Shown here in pieces: positions 24,726-34,608 of a DNA stretch of 64,000 nt. A program made the position numbers and the translations under genes. The stretch comes from Butyrivibrio sp. (lineage in GTDB: Bacteria > Bacillota > Clostridia > Lachnospirales > Lachnospiraceae). Every line of letters starts with the position of its first letter. Within the stretch, counting starts at the first letter, position 1. The stretch is taken from assembly GCA_015056625.1 (NCBI GenBank), contig SVFY01000001.1:1-64000 (forward strand), in the 5' to 3' direction. The notes under the pieces were generated by a model. The model was not told the origin of the DNA. It ran no database searches and was given only the letters and a program-made list of their open reading frames with translations.

Positions 24726-25940
24726 TCACTCGGTTCTAAGAGCTTCGATAGGATCAAGATCTGCTGCTCTCTTGGCGGGATAGATTCCAAAGAAAAGACC
24801 TATCGCTGTGGATATCATAACTACAATTGCTACCAGCATAGGATTTACCATGAAAGAGAATCCTACTACTTTGCAGATAAGGGCTGCTATTGAAAGACCA
24901 AAAGCAATGCCGATTATTCCTCCTGTGAAGGTAAGGATAGCTGCCTCTGCAAGGAACTGCACAAGAATTGAAGATGTTGTGGCTCCAAGGGACTTTCTGA
25001 TACCAATCTCCCTGGTCCTTTCTGTAACAGATACTGTCATGATATTCATAACGCCAATACCGCCAACAAGAAGTGAAATTGCTGCGATAATGGCTACTAC
25101 TGAAGTTACAATGTTTAATATAGAGTTGGTTGTCTGGTCAAATCCAGATCCGGAGGATATCTTTACCGCATTTTCTCCCCGGAGCTCCATTATATTCTCA
25201 ACAACCGGTCTTGCCTGTGACAGAACCTGGTTCTTAAAGTCACTATCCAGGTAGATATTAAAAGTGGTGACGGAATTATCGATGTTCATATCAAAGGAAT
25301 TGGCCACTGCTGTATATGGAGCATCCATGGCTATCATTGCATCATCACCCCAGCTTGCGTAGGCCATGTCCATGGAAGTGTCTTCCCTTATACCAACGAC
25401 TGTAAAATCAGCTGTAAGGTCATAGGCTGTGATCGATAATGTCTTTCCTATAACCTCCTCATAGCCAAAGAGATTATTGGCCGCTGACTGGCTAAGAACA
25501 ACTACATTTTTGGCATCATCCACATCACCCTGGTTGTAGTATCTGCCGTGCAGCATCTTGATACCAGAGGACTCCTTTGAAGCTTCCATTCCGCCAGTTA
25601 GCATTACTGAAAAGCTGTTTCTTCCTGCCACAGCGGTGCCAAAAGCACTTAGATTTGGGCTGACGCCGTAGATGTCGCTTAGAGCCCCCTGTATAGCAAG
25701 CAGGTTCTCATAAGTAAATGTCTTATCTGTCTTGGTGACATCAAGACTCACAGAAACAGATGTAGCTCCGATGGAATCTATTTCACTGTTGATGGTGGCT
25801 TTCATACCATCACCGATTATAAGCACTGTAAGCACGGAAGAAATACCGATTATGATACCAAGCATGGTAAGAAATGATCTTCCCTTGTTGCTGCCGATGC
25901 TGGCCAGTGCGCTTTTAATATACTCTCCAAATGTTCCCAT
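24726..25940 (-). CDS. MacB/FtsX-type ABC transporter permease, orphan
   Basis: This 404-residue protein has an N-terminal TM helix (MLGIIIGISSVLTVLIIG), a large extracytoplasmic MacB-PCD-like domain (about 45-275), and three C-terminal TM helices with the VTERTREIGIRKSLGATTSSI coupling motif and the ending PAKRAADLDPIEALRTE. MacB-type permeases pair with an ATPase and often an HlyD-like protein to move peptides, lipoproteins or drugs, or to transmit signals. No ATPase or adaptor gene is near, so the partner must be elsewhere. It splits the usual rsmB-rlmN pair. AGGAG is 8 nt before the ATG. Confidence 0.9.
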   Translation of the reverse strand: MGTFGEYIKSALASIGSNKGRSFLTMLGIIIGISSVLTVLIIGDGMKATINSEIDSIGATSVSVSLDVTKTDKTFTYENLLAIQGALSDIYGVSPNLSAFGTAVAGRNSFSVMLTGGMEASKESSGIKMLHGRYYNQGDVDDAKNVVVLSQSAANNLFGYEEVIGKTLSITAYDLTADFTVVGIREDTSMDMAYASWGDDAMIAMDAPYTAVANSFDMNIDNSVTTFNIYLDSDFKNQVLSQARPVVENIMELRGENAVKISSGSGFDQTTNSILNIVTSVVAIIAAISLLVGGIGVMNIMTVSVTERTREIGIRKSLGATTSSILVQFLAEAAILTFTGGIIGIAFGLSIAALICKVVGFSFMVNPMLVAIVVMISTAIGLFFGIYPAKRAADLDPIEALRTE

Positions 25941-25955
25941 GTAATAAACTCCTGA

Positions 25956-27356
25956 TCATACCCTCTTGAGCCTTGCGATAAAAAATCCATCTGTGCCAAA
26001 AGCTCCCGGGATAAGCTGAATATAACCATTTTTTGCAGACTTATCAAGTTCCTGCCCAAAAGCGCCCTCTTTAAGCGCCTTGGGGAGCCTTCCTGAAAAG
26101 TCCACTGTCTCAAATGGAAGCTCAGTGCAGATGCGCTTTACCATCTCCTCATTCTCAGCCCTGTCCACGGTACATGTGGAGTACATCAAAGTTCCCCCTG
26201 GTTTAACATAGTCCCAGACTGTCTTTATGATCTCCCACTGAAGATTTGACAGTTCACTAAGCCCCTTCTTAGAAGCATTATATTTGATATCGTTCTTTCT
26301 GCCAATTATTCCAAGTCCTGAGCATGGCAGATCGAGGTAGATGACGTCCGCCTTATTTTCCATGTTGCGGTCATGGATCTTGGCGTCGTGAAGCTCAACC
26401 TTTAGGTTGGACAGTCCCATTCGCTCTGCGTTTTCCCTGATGAGCTCACACTTTCTTTCTGATACATCCCTGGATAAAACTGTGGCTGCTCTCTCTGCTG
26501 CATGAAGGCTCTTTCCGCCAGGAGCTGCACAGACATCAACAACAACGTCAGATGGCTCTATTTCTGCCATCTCAGTTACAAGCATTGAGCTTACATCCTG
26601 CACAAAGAATGCACCTTCTTCAAACCCTGGAAGAAACCTTATATTATCAGTTTTTTCAAGATCAAGGGCATAGGGCAGGATGCTGCTCTTTTTAACAACT
26701 ACTCCTGCATTCTCAAGCCTTTCTATATAATCAGCCATGAGCTTATCATCACTGTCCCCGTCCTTGCCATACAGCTTTTTAATGGCAGGAAGACTAAGTC
26801 TTACCGTAGTTGGTCTTGGCTCCAAAAAGAACTTTAGCATCCCTTCAGTTTTTTCAAAGCCGTAGATGTCAAGCCACATGTTGCATATCCACTCCGGCAT
26901 TGAGTAAAGGGTTGAAAGGTACTTTGCTCCCCCGTCAACAGATCTGTCAGGATAAGCTATCTTGTCCCTGTTTCTTGCAATGTTTCTAAGAACGCCGTTT
27001 ACAAAGCCCTTAAGTCCCTGGAACTTGTGCTTTCCTGCAAGCTTTACTGCTTCGTTACAGGCGGCTGAATCCGGAATGGAATCCATGAACAGTATCTGGT
27101 ACACACTCATCCTAAGGAGGTTCCTTATAAAGGGCTGCATCTTATCTGTGGGGGTCTTGGAAAAAGAGTTGAGGATATGGTCGATCTGGATCTGTCTTTC
27201 TATACATCCGTCCACAACTCTCTTCATAAAGGCCTTGTCCCTGGTCTCAAGATAATCATATTTATTTAAGCTGTCCTTTAAAAGAGATGGCTTTCTTACG
27301 CCATCTCTCTCATATTCCATAAGTATATTTAAAACCAGTTCTCTGACATTTGCCAT
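25956..27356 (-). CDS. rsmB: 16S rRNA (cytosine-967-C5) methyltransferase RsmB
   Basis: The 466-residue enzyme has an N-terminal NusB-like helical domain (1-140, including LRMSVYQILFMDSIPDSAACNEAVKLAG) and a SAM-dependent catalytic domain with VVDVCAAPGGKSLHAAE, the DLPCSGLG cysteine motif and the STCTVDRAENE cysteine motif, so both catalytic cysteines are present. It methylates C967 of 16S rRNA. It begins 6 nt after yugP, in the conserved fmt-yugP-rsmB order. Confidence 0.96.
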   Translation of the reverse strand: MANVRELVLNILMEYERDGVRKPSLLKDSLNKYDYLETRDKAFMKRVVDGCIERQIQIDHILNSFSKTPTDKMQPFIRNLLRMSVYQILFMDSIPDSAACNEAVKLAGKHKFQGLKGFVNGVLRNIARNRDKIAYPDRSVDGGAKYLSTLYSMPEWICNMWLDIYGFEKTEGMLKFFLEPRPTTVRLSLPAIKKLYGKDGDSDDKLMADYIERLENAGVVVKKSSILPYALDLEKTDNIRFLPGFEEGAFFVQDVSSMLVTEMAEIEPSDVVVDVCAAPGGKSLHAAERAATVLSRDVSERKCELIRENAERMGLSNLKVELHDAKIHDRNMENKADVIYLDLPCSGLGIIGRKNDIKYNASKKGLSELSNLQWEIIKTVWDYVKPGGTLMYSTCTVDRAENEEMVKRICTELPFETVDFSGRLPKALKEGAFGQELDKSAKNGYIQLIPGAFGTDGFFIARLKRV

Positions 27357-27362
27357 AAAACA

Positions 27363-28064
27363 TTAGTCCCTTCGTCTTCCATTCAAAAGAACAAATCTCA
27401 TAAGCTGAACAGCAGCTGCTGCCGCGCTGGCCACATAGGTCATAGCCGCTGCTTTTAGCACTTTTCTGCCATAGCCCACTTCTTCAAAGGACAAAAGTCC
27501 TGACTCTTCAAGAATCGTAAGGGCTCTTCTTGATGCATCAAACTCCACAGGGAGAGTTATGAGCTGAAAAAGAACCGCCAGTGAAAACACCCATATTCCA
27601 ACAGTTATAAGTGGAGAAATGCTAAGAATAAGTCCTAAAGCAATGATAGGTACTCCTGCCTTTGATCCAAAGCTTGCCATCGGAAGGATCGAAGTTCTTA
27701 TTCTTAAAGGAAGATATCCTTCCTGGTGCTGGAGCACATGACCGCACTCATGGGCTGCTACGCTTATTGCTGCAACGCTTGTTGAATTATAGGTCGCCTC
27801 AGACAGGTTGACTGCCCTGTTTCTCGGGTCGAAATTATCAGTAAGGTCCCCGCCGATGTACTGCACTATAACATCATCGATGCCATTTCTTCTAAGGATC
27901 TCAAGAGCTGCCTGAGCCCCTGTAAATCCGCAGCCGGCAAGGACTTTAGAGTACTTCTTGTAAACTGACTTGACTCTAAAGCTTGTTATCATGCAGACGA
28001 GCGCCATCACCACCACCAGCATGTACATAATAAAATCTACATCCAAACCTCTTGAGTAATACAT
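27363..28064 (-). CDS. yugP: Membrane neutral zinc metallopeptidase (YugP family)
   Basis: The 233-residue protein has an N-terminal TM helix, the zinc motif AAHECGHVLQH, downstream membrane segments (around 150-170 and the C-terminus) and the EFDASRRA third-ligand region. YugP homologues are widely conserved in Firmicutes, frequently next to fmt and rsmB as here, but their physiological substrate is poorly defined. A GGC-rich weak ribosome site precedes the ATG. Confidence 0.92.
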   Translation of the reverse strand: MYYSRGLDVDFIMYMLVVVMALVCMITSFRVKSVYKKYSKVLAGCGFTGAQAALEILRRNGIDDVIVQYIGGDLTDNFDPRNRAVNLSEATYNSTSVAAISVAAHECGHVLQHQEGYLPLRIRTSILPMASFGSKAGVPIIALGLILSISPLITVGIWVFSLAVLFQLITLPVEFDASRRALTILEESGLLSFEEVGYGRKVLKAAAMTYVASAAAAAVQLMRFVLLNGRRRD

Positions 28065-28079
28065 TTTTTTGCCTTTCTA

Positions 28080-29075
28080 TTATTTCAGGATCGTTCCGAT
28101 CTCCAGCTTGTTTCCAAGAAGGAACGACTTTACATCCATTCTCTTTTTTCCCTCAAGCTGTACCTCTAATACCTGAAGATAGTCGTTTCCACAGCTTACT
28201 ACAAATGAATCCCTTGTCAAAAGAACTATCATTCCAGGCTCTGACTCCTTTGCCCTTAAGTCCTCTTCCTGTTTGCCGGTAAAAGCTTCATAGTCCTTGC
28301 AAAGTCTCTTAAAATCTATCTCAGATAAGGTCCTTGCCTGCCAGATCTTGAGCATCTTGCTACCAAGGTAAGTAAAGGCAGAAGGCCATGGATTTAAGCC
28401 TCTTACAAGGTTTCTTATCTCTTCTGCGTCCCATTCAAAGTCAATCCTTCCCATGTCTTTGGAAAGCTTGCCGCACTTAGTTGCCCTTTCCTCGTCCTGG
28501 GGAACAGGAGTAAGTTCGCCTCTTTCTATCTTGGGAAGAGCTTCTACTATCAGCTCGCCGCCAAGAGCTGCCAGCTTGTCAAATAGTCCTCCTCCAGTCT
28601 CATCCTCTGAAATAGGGATCTCTCTTTGAAGAAGTATATCTCCTGTGTCCATACCTGCTGCCATCTGCATGATGGTGACGCCGGTAGTTTTTTTGCCATC
28701 AATTATTGCCTGCTGGATAGGAGCAGCACCTCTGTACTCAGGAAGGATCGAAGCGTGGATATTGACGCATCCAAATCTTGGTATATCAAGGATCTCCTGG
28801 GATAATATTTGTCCAAAGGCTGCCACCACATAGATGTCAGCATCATATTTTTTAAGCTCCTCTACGTTCTCTGGAAGCTTGATCCTCACTGGCTGAAATA
28901 CCGGTATGCCATGTTCAAGGGCACAGGCCTTAACGTCTGAAATCTGAAGTTCTCCGCTTCTCCCCTTTGGCTTATCAGGCTGGGTCACTACAAGTAGGAC
29001 CTCATGCCCCGCCTCAATTATCTTTTCAAGGGCTGACCTTGCAAAGTCAGGGGTTCCCATAAAAACTATTTTCAT
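28080..29075 (-). CDS. fmt: Methionyl-tRNA formyltransferase
   Basis: Fmt formylates Met-tRNAfMet for translation initiation using 10-formyl-THF. The 331-residue length is standard. Visible are IVFMGTPDFA at the N-terminus, the HASILPEYRGAAPIQQAI active-site segment with the catalytic His, GVTIMQMAAGMDTGDIL, and the C-terminal tRNA-binding domain with NPWPSAFT. A strong AAGGAG precedes the ATG. It normally follows def directly, but here the MATE-GHKL-HD fusion gene lies between them. Confidence 0.97.
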   Translation of the reverse strand: MKIVFMGTPDFARSALEKIIEAGHEVLLVVTQPDKPKGRSGELQISDVKACALEHGIPVFQPVRIKLPENVEELKKYDADIYVVAAFGQILSQEILDIPRFGCVNIHASILPEYRGAAPIQQAIIDGKKTTGVTIMQMAAGMDTGDILLQREIPISEDETGGGLFDKLAALGGELIVEALPKIERGELTPVPQDEERATKCGKLSKDMGRIDFEWDAEEIRNLVRGLNPWPSAFTYLGSKMLKIWQARTLSEIDFKRLCKDYEAFTGKQEEDLRAKESEPGMIVLLTRDSFVVSCGNDYLQVLEVQLEGKKRMDVKSFLLGNKLEIGTILK

Positions 29076-29087
29076 ATATTTTTCTCC

Positions 29088-31742
29088 TTAAAGACGCTTT
29101 AGGATAACCTTTTTTTGACTTATTGTAAAGGCTGATCTCTTCGCCACCACATCTCTGCAGTAGTCCAGAGTTTTCTGCATCTTACCTGTCATCTCCACAA
29201 GGCCATCTATTATTTCCTGCTCATCGCTCTCATAGAAAAGGACGAAGGCTCCTCCCGTCATGACCATGTTCTTGATGGCATTCAGTTTTTTGTTTTCAAC
29301 GATCTCAACTTCATCCGTCAGGGAATCTATGTCGTAAAGAACGATAGGGTTCCTGGTTGCCACCACATCGATCTCATCAGCAAGCCTTATGAGACTTGCA
29401 AGGTATGGAAGGTTTATGGTGTTTCCATCTGGGACCTTAAGATCAGACGGATACTCTTTTTCATCCAGAAGATCTGTCTTTCTGTGTCCTCTTGCGATCT
29501 GCTTGATGGCAAAAGTATGGGCATCTGATGGGATCTCGAACACATCCTTATACTTGTCAATAAAGAATCCACTAAAGTCATTGTGGTGAGTTCTCACAAA
29601 ATCGGCCTTGGTAGCATCCGGATGCTTTTCAAAAAACTTGGAAGCCCCAAAGGTTTCCTTACACTCATCATAATCCTTTTCACTTATTCCCATACCTGCA
29701 TCATGGAGGTAACATGCCATGAGAAGGCAGTAAACTTCATCCTTGTTGAGCTTTTCAATCTGCTCTTTTCCAATGAGCCTGTTGCAGGAATCAATTACTG
29801 TAAGGCTGTGAAGCTCTGAGTGATCAGTGTACTCAGGGAAAAGACGTCTGTATCTTGTAAGGACTTTGCCACAGGCAAAAACTGAATCCCTAAACTTCTG
29901 GTGAAGCTCCTTATCCAGAGCTCTTAATCTTTTTTCCAAAAGAAAATCCGCTTCTTCTTTTTCAATGAGGTTCCTAAGCTTAACTGTGACAGTAAGTACG
30001 TTGAGACCAAGCATATTCTGGTAATTTACGTCATCTGCAATGTCGTAGACCATTCGAATGCCCAGATTGTCTAAGCCGCAGTCTTCTGATGACAGCTCAG
30101 CAAGCTCCTTTGGATCAAAGGCAGGGCAGTCGTCCTTAAGACGTAGCACCAGTCTGTCCTCTAAAAAGATTGCCATGGCAGTTAAGAAATGACTCTTTTT
30201 ATCTGCCAAAAAGCCTCTTGTCACGATATTTGCTGCGATCTCCTCAACACAAAGTGCCGCGTAGTAGGAGCTCTTTTTATCCACATCATGCTCAATACAG
30301 AACTCCTGTATCCTGGCTGCAGCGTTTGAAGCGCCATCCAGAGTGCTTATGGAAACATCAAGAACGTCAGCTGGAGAAGTGCCAAAGCCTGGCTTTATAA
30401 ACATCATCTCATCGATGTTTCTTGGAACATGCCTCCAATAGATAATGCAGTAGATCGGAACCAAAAGGATCGTCATTACAATACCTATAGGATTGGCAAG
30501 CCACACACCCATAGCCCCCATAACAGGAGCAAGTACGATGGATGGAATGACCATTGAGAAAAAGCCATCAAATATGGACTGGATATTTACAAACAGATTG
30601 TGCCCCATGGCCTGCAGATAATTGGTAAATATCTGGCATATAAGGATAAGGGGAATGCAGAAGGAATATATCACAAAGAGCTGATATGCCAGGTGATATA
30701 CGTTTGAATTTTTGTCTGGAAAAAAGATCCCTGTAAGGATGGGAGATATGGCAAAGATCACTGCTGCCACTACCACAGAAAGGGCCAGTCCCTTTGTAAA
30801 TACAAGGCGAAGGGTCTTTCTCATGGAGATCTTGTCTTCTTCTCCAACAAATACGCTTATGAGCATCCTTACCAGAGCACCGTTTCCAAGGCAGAAAGCA
30901 ATGAATATACCGCATACCATGTTAAATGAGGACATGGCTGAAAGGCCATCATTTCCTGCAAACTTAAGAAGGAGTCTGTTGATGACCATATATCTTAGTG
31001 CAATGCAAAAAACAAGCATAGCTCCTGGAAATCCGATCTTGATAAGGGGCCATAGGTCTTTCCAAAGAATCTTGGAAAAGCTGTAGCGAAGCTGCGCCTT
31101 TTTAGTAAAGTAATAGGGCACAAGAATAAGGAAATAGGTAAGATTACTAAAAGATGTTGCAAGGGCAAGTCCCCAGATACCCATATCAAGGATTGCCACA
31201 AAAACAACGTCAAGGACCACATTTGAAATGATCATTCCGGCAATTCCAACGTAGCCCCTTAGTGACTGCCTCTCCATCTGCAAAAATGCAGCCAGCTGCT
31301 GGGCAAACAACATTGGAAGTATGCCGATACCATAGCCTACGATATAGGTCACAAGGGCACCTTCAAGCTCTTTGTTTGCACCAAGAAGTACCGCAAGCGG
31401 TCCCGGAATGATGAAACTGACAGCGGTTAAAATAACGCCTACTATCAGGGTGATAGTAATGTTAAGTGAAAAGATGCCTTCAGTATTGCTGCTCTCTCCC
31501 CTTCCCATATATCTTCCGCACAGGACAGCAGTTCCTCCAAGGAGAACTGATCCCACAGCGGTCATGATCTCAACCATGGAATAATAAAGTCCAATGACTC
31601 CCACGGCGGATGCATCTATATAACGCCCAGCCATTGCACCATCCACGATGGTGTTGATGGCTCCCATGGCAAATATCAGTATCTGCACTGGCAGCATACC
31701 AAAAAACAGCCTCGAAAGAAGTTTGTCAGAGTTATTTTTCAT
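29088..31742 (-). CDS. MATE transporter - GHKL ATPase - HD hydrolase triple fusion
   Basis: Residues 1-445 of this 884-residue protein form a complete 12-helix MATE-family transporter. Residues about 455-595 resemble an RsbW-like GHKL ATPase: N-box ALCVEEIAANIVTRG with N505, a DDCPAF stretch for the G1 box, and LDNLGIRMV. Residues about 625-800 form an HD metal-hydrolase domain with H645, HD at 680-681, H719/H720, H753 and D789, all canonical metal-ligand classes. MATE proteins export drugs or metabolites by cation antiport; the cytoplasmic pair suggests regulation of transport by nucleotide binding and hydrolysis. It lies between def and fmt, 12 nt before fmt. The triple fusion is unusual; its function is unknown. 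Confidence 0.88.
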   Translation of the reverse strand: MKNNSDKLLSRLFFGMLPVQILIFAMGAINTIVDGAMAGRYIDASAVGVIGLYYSMVEIMTAVGSVLLGGTAVLCGRYMGRGESSNTEGIFSLNITITLIVGVILTAVSFIIPGPLAVLLGANKELEGALVTYIVGYGIGILPMLFAQQLAAFLQMERQSLRGYVGIAGMIISNVVLDVVFVAILDMGIWGLALATSFSNLTYFLILVPYYFTKKAQLRYSFSKILWKDLWPLIKIGFPGAMLVFCIALRYMVINRLLLKFAGNDGLSAMSSFNMVCGIFIAFCLGNGALVRMLISVFVGEEDKISMRKTLRLVFTKGLALSVVVAAVIFAISPILTGIFFPDKNSNVYHLAYQLFVIYSFCIPLILICQIFTNYLQAMGHNLFVNIQSIFDGFFSMVIPSIVLAPVMGAMGVWLANPIGIVMTILLVPIYCIIYWRHVPRNIDEMMFIKPGFGTSPADVLDVSISTLDGASNAAARIQEFCIEHDVDKKSSYYAALCVEEIAANIVTRGFLADKKSHFLTAMAIFLEDRLVLRLKDDCPAFDPKELAELSSEDCGLDNLGIRMVYDIADDVNYQNMLGLNVLTVTVKLRNLIEKEEADFLLEKRLRALDKELHQKFRDSVFACGKVLTRYRRLFPEYTDHSELHSLTVIDSCNRLIGKEQIEKLNKDEVYCLLMACYLHDAGMGISEKDYDECKETFGASKFFEKHPDATKADFVRTHHNDFSGFFIDKYKDVFEIPSDAHTFAIKQIARGHRKTDLLDEKEYPSDLKVPDGNTINLPYLASLIRLADEIDVVATRNPIVLYDIDSLTDEVEIVENKKLNAIKNMVMTGGAFVLFYESDEQEIIDGLVEMTGKMQKTLDYCRDVVAKRSAFTISQKKVILKRL

Positions 31743-31771
31743 GGGTGGACCTCTCTTAAGGATTTATAGTA

Positions 31772-32281
31772 TTATTCCTGGTCTTCGTACTCTTCCTGTT
31801 GTCTTGCTATAAGTTCCTCATTATCGACCAGTTCTCCCTCAACCTTCTCAACGTACATATGGCCGTCAAGATGATCAAGTTCATGGCATATAGCCCTTGC
31901 AAGAAGCTCTTCGCCTTCGATTATGTATTCATTGCCATCAAGGTCTGTGGCCTTTGCTTTTACATAATTAGGTCTTGTCACGATCCCGCTCTTTCCAGGA
32001 ATAGACAGACATCCCTCGTAGCCTGTCTGCTCGCCGCTAGTCTCAAGGATTGTTGGATTGATCATAACGATAGGGTCGTCAGCTTCCGGTGATATATCTA
32101 TTACAACAATTCTCTTAAGAACACCAACCTGAGGTGCTGCAAGGCCTACGCCGTTAGCTTCGTACATAGTATCAAGCATATCCTCAACCAGTTCCTTAAC
32201 TCTTGGAGTTATCTCTTTTACCTCCCTGCACTCTTTTGCAAGTACGTCGTCTCCATATTCTCTGATAGTTCTAAGTGCCAT
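31772..32281 (-). CDS. def: Peptide deformylase
   Basis: Def removes the N-formyl group from nascent proteins. All three metal motifs are present in this 169-residue protein: GVGLAAPQVG (motif 1), EGCLSIPG (motif 2, Cys ligand) and HELDHLDG (motif 3, two His ligands and the catalytic Glu). The C-terminal acidic tail DNEELIARQQEEYEDQE is longer than in minimal forms. It follows priA by 56 nt, the conserved order. Confidence 0.97.
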   Translation of the reverse strand: MALRTIREYGDDVLAKECREVKEITPRVKELVEDMLDTMYEANGVGLAAPQVGVLKRIVVIDISPEADDPIVMINPTILETSGEQTGYEGCLSIPGKSGIVTRPNYVKAKATDLDGNEYIIEGEELLARAICHELDHLDGHMYVEKVEGELVDNEELIARQQEEYEDQE

Positions 32282-32337
32282 TATTTATCAACCTTTCTAT
32301 ACTAAATCTTACTATTTGATCAGCCTATACAAGAAGT

Positions 32338-34593
32338 TTACCCATGCATTGGATCAAAGTCAAATTGTGTGGTGACCCCTTTAAGCTCTCCCATCTGTTC
32401 CAGATCCTTGACGTAGCGCTCAAGGGTATCCTTAAGCATAACCAGTTTGTCGTAGTCATCGTGCTTTACATATATAGCCATTCTGTAGATGTCGTTGATC
32501 CTTGCTATTGGCGCAAGAGCCGGTCCGATAAACACCGCTCCCTTCACCTTTTGCTGCTCCATCATGGCTCTGAACCTGGAGGCATATTTCATGCCCTCAT
32601 CCTCGTCCCTGCTCTGGATCTGAACACAGAGCATATGGGAAATTGGCGGGTATCTCAAAAGGTCTCTGTAGGCGATCTCTTCTTCGTAAAAAGCCTTATA
32701 ATCCTGCCTTGCAGCGGTCTGGATGCTGTAGTGCTCAGGGTCATAGCTCTGGATCACCACATTTCCTTCCTTGGAGCCTCTGCCTGCTCTTCCTGCCGCC
32801 TGGGTAAGGAGCTGGAATGTTCTCTCACTGGCCCTGTAATCACTGGCGTAAAGAGACATATCAGCCGCAAGTATTCCCACCAGAGTAACATCAGGGAAAT
32901 CGTGACCCTTTACTATCATCTGGGTTCCCACAAGCACATCTGCTTCCTTATTGGAAAAAGCTGACAATATGCTGTCGTAGCTTCCCTTGGTCCTTGTGGT
33001 ATCTGCATCCATCCTAAGGACTCTGGCTGCTGGCCAGAACTTTTTCACCTCGTCCTCTATCTGCTCGGTTCCTGCCCTGAAGGAAGATACGTATTTTGAG
33101 CCGCACTTTGGGCAGACCTTTGGTCTTATCTCCTCGTGACCGCAGTAGTGGCACACAAGTCTTCCGCCTCTGTGCTCCGACAAAGAGACGTCGCAGTGAG
33201 GGCACTTAAACACGTGTCCGCAGCTTCTGCAGGAAATAAAGCCAGCCAGTCCTCTTCTGTTGATGAACAGCATTGTCTGCTCGCCTTTTGACAATCTGTC
33301 CTCAATAAGCTCTTTAAGCCTTCTGGAAAAGATAGATCTGTTGCCGCTTCTAAGTTCCTCTCTAAGGTCAGCCATCTCTACCTTAGGAAGTGTTCCTCCG
33401 GTAAGCCTTCTGTTTAGTTCAAACAGATGGTACTTTCCATTTTGAGCCCTGTAGTAGGACTCAAGGGACGGGGTTGCTGATCCAAGCACCACCGCTGCCC
33501 CGTCAGGAAGAAGGTTTGATAGCTCAATTGCTGTTTCCCTTGCATGATACTTGGGACTGTTTTCGCTCTTATAGGTGGATTCGTGCTCCTCATCGATTAT
33601 GATCATTCCCGTGTTGGGAAATGGGGTGAAAAGAGCTGATCTTGGCCCTATTATTATGTCTATATCGCCGCTTCTTGCCCTCTCCATCTGATCATACTTC
33701 TCCCCTGGAGAAAGAGAAGAGTTCATTACTGACACCCTGTCTCCAAAGTGCCTGTAAAAGCGCATAAGGGTCTGATAAGTAAGCGCTATCTCAGGGATCA
33801 GCACTATAGCCTGCTTTCCTCTTTTTATCATGTCGTCAATAAGGGCTATGTAGACCTCTGTCTTACCACTGCCTGTGATGCCGTGGATAAGATAGGTATC
33901 TCTTTTGCCCTCATCGTAGTCTCTTTTGACAGTATCTACGATGTTCTGCTGCTCAGGGCTTAAGATCTTGTCCTTGTACCTGTCTGATGTGGCTGCAACA
34001 GGATTTCTAAAGTACTCCTCTTCTTCGATCCTTATCATCCCTGTGTCTGCCATGCTCTTTAGGGTTACTGCGCTGACACCAAGCTTACTGGTTATAAGCT
34101 CGTACGGGATCCTCTCAGACGGGTTTTCCAGGAGTTCTTTAAGTATCCTCTCCCTGGCCTTCTGTTTCTTGCGAACGCTTTCATTATAGGCATCTCTGGC
34201 CTCCCTCTCCGGAAGGCGAAGGCTCACAAACTTGTGGACCTGTCTCTTTTGCTTTTTATAAGTGGGAACAACGGTCTTGAGGGCCGCGATCATGGTTGAG
34301 CCGTAGTATCTCTTCATCCATGCAGCAAGCTTAATGGAGATATCCTCCGCCGTATCGATCCCCTCTGAGAGGGATATGATTTCTTTTATCTTGTCCTCTT
34401 CCCAGTTTGTATCGCTGGTGAGCTCTATGACGTAGCCTTTTCTTCTGGTATTCCCCCTTCCAAAGGGCACGTCAACACTGCATCCGATCTCCACCTGGCC
34501 AAGGAGCCTGTCCGGGATCCGATACTGAAAGAGGCGGTCAACCTTCTCGTGGGATATGTCTATTATGATGTTTGCATACTTGGGAAAAGACAC
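32338..34593 (-). CDS. priA: Primosomal protein N' (replication-restart helicase)
   Basis: PriA is the 3'-5' helicase that reloads the replisome at stalled forks. The 751-residue protein has the N-terminal DNA-binding domain (PDRLLGQVEIGCSVDVPFG), Walker A GITGSGKTEVY, DEEH box IIIDEEHESTYKSE, paired zinc motifs CRSCGHVFKCPHC and CHYCGHEEIRPKVCPKCG, and the QAAGRAGRG motif VI. The start is GTG at 34593 with GGAGG 5 nt upstream. It sits between murE and def as commonly seen in Firmicutes clusters. Confidence 0.97.
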   Translation of the reverse strand: MSFPKYANIIIDISHEKVDRLFQYRIPDRLLGQVEIGCSVDVPFGRGNTRRKGYVIELTSDTNWEEDKIKEIISLSEGIDTAEDISIKLAAWMKRYYGSTMIAALKTVVPTYKKQKRQVHKFVSLRLPEREARDAYNESVRKKQKARERILKELLENPSERIPYELITSKLGVSAVTLKSMADTGMIRIEEEEYFRNPVAATSDRYKDKILSPEQQNIVDTVKRDYDEGKRDTYLIHGITGSGKTEVYIALIDDMIKRGKQAIVLIPEIALTYQTLMRFYRHFGDRVSVMNSSLSPGEKYDQMERARSGDIDIIIGPRSALFTPFPNTGMIIIDEEHESTYKSENSPKYHARETAIELSNLLPDGAAVVLGSATPSLESYYRAQNGKYHLFELNRRLTGGTLPKVEMADLREELRSGNRSIFSRRLKELIEDRLSKGEQTMLFINRRGLAGFISCRSCGHVFKCPHCDVSLSEHRGGRLVCHYCGHEEIRPKVCPKCGSKYVSSFRAGTEQIEDEVKKFWPAARVLRMDADTTRTKGSYDSILSAFSNKEADVLVGTQMIVKGHDFPDVTLVGILAADMSLYASDYRASERTFQLLTQAAGRAGRGSKEGNVVIQSYDPEHYSIQTAARQDYKAFYEEEIAYRDLLRYPPISHMLCVQIQSRDEDEGMKYASRFRAMMEQQKVKGAVFIGPALAPIARINDIYRMAIYVKHDDYDKLVMLKDTLERYVKDLEQMGELKGVTTQFDFDPMHG

Positions 34594-34608
34594 ATTGCCC
34601 TCCTAAAG

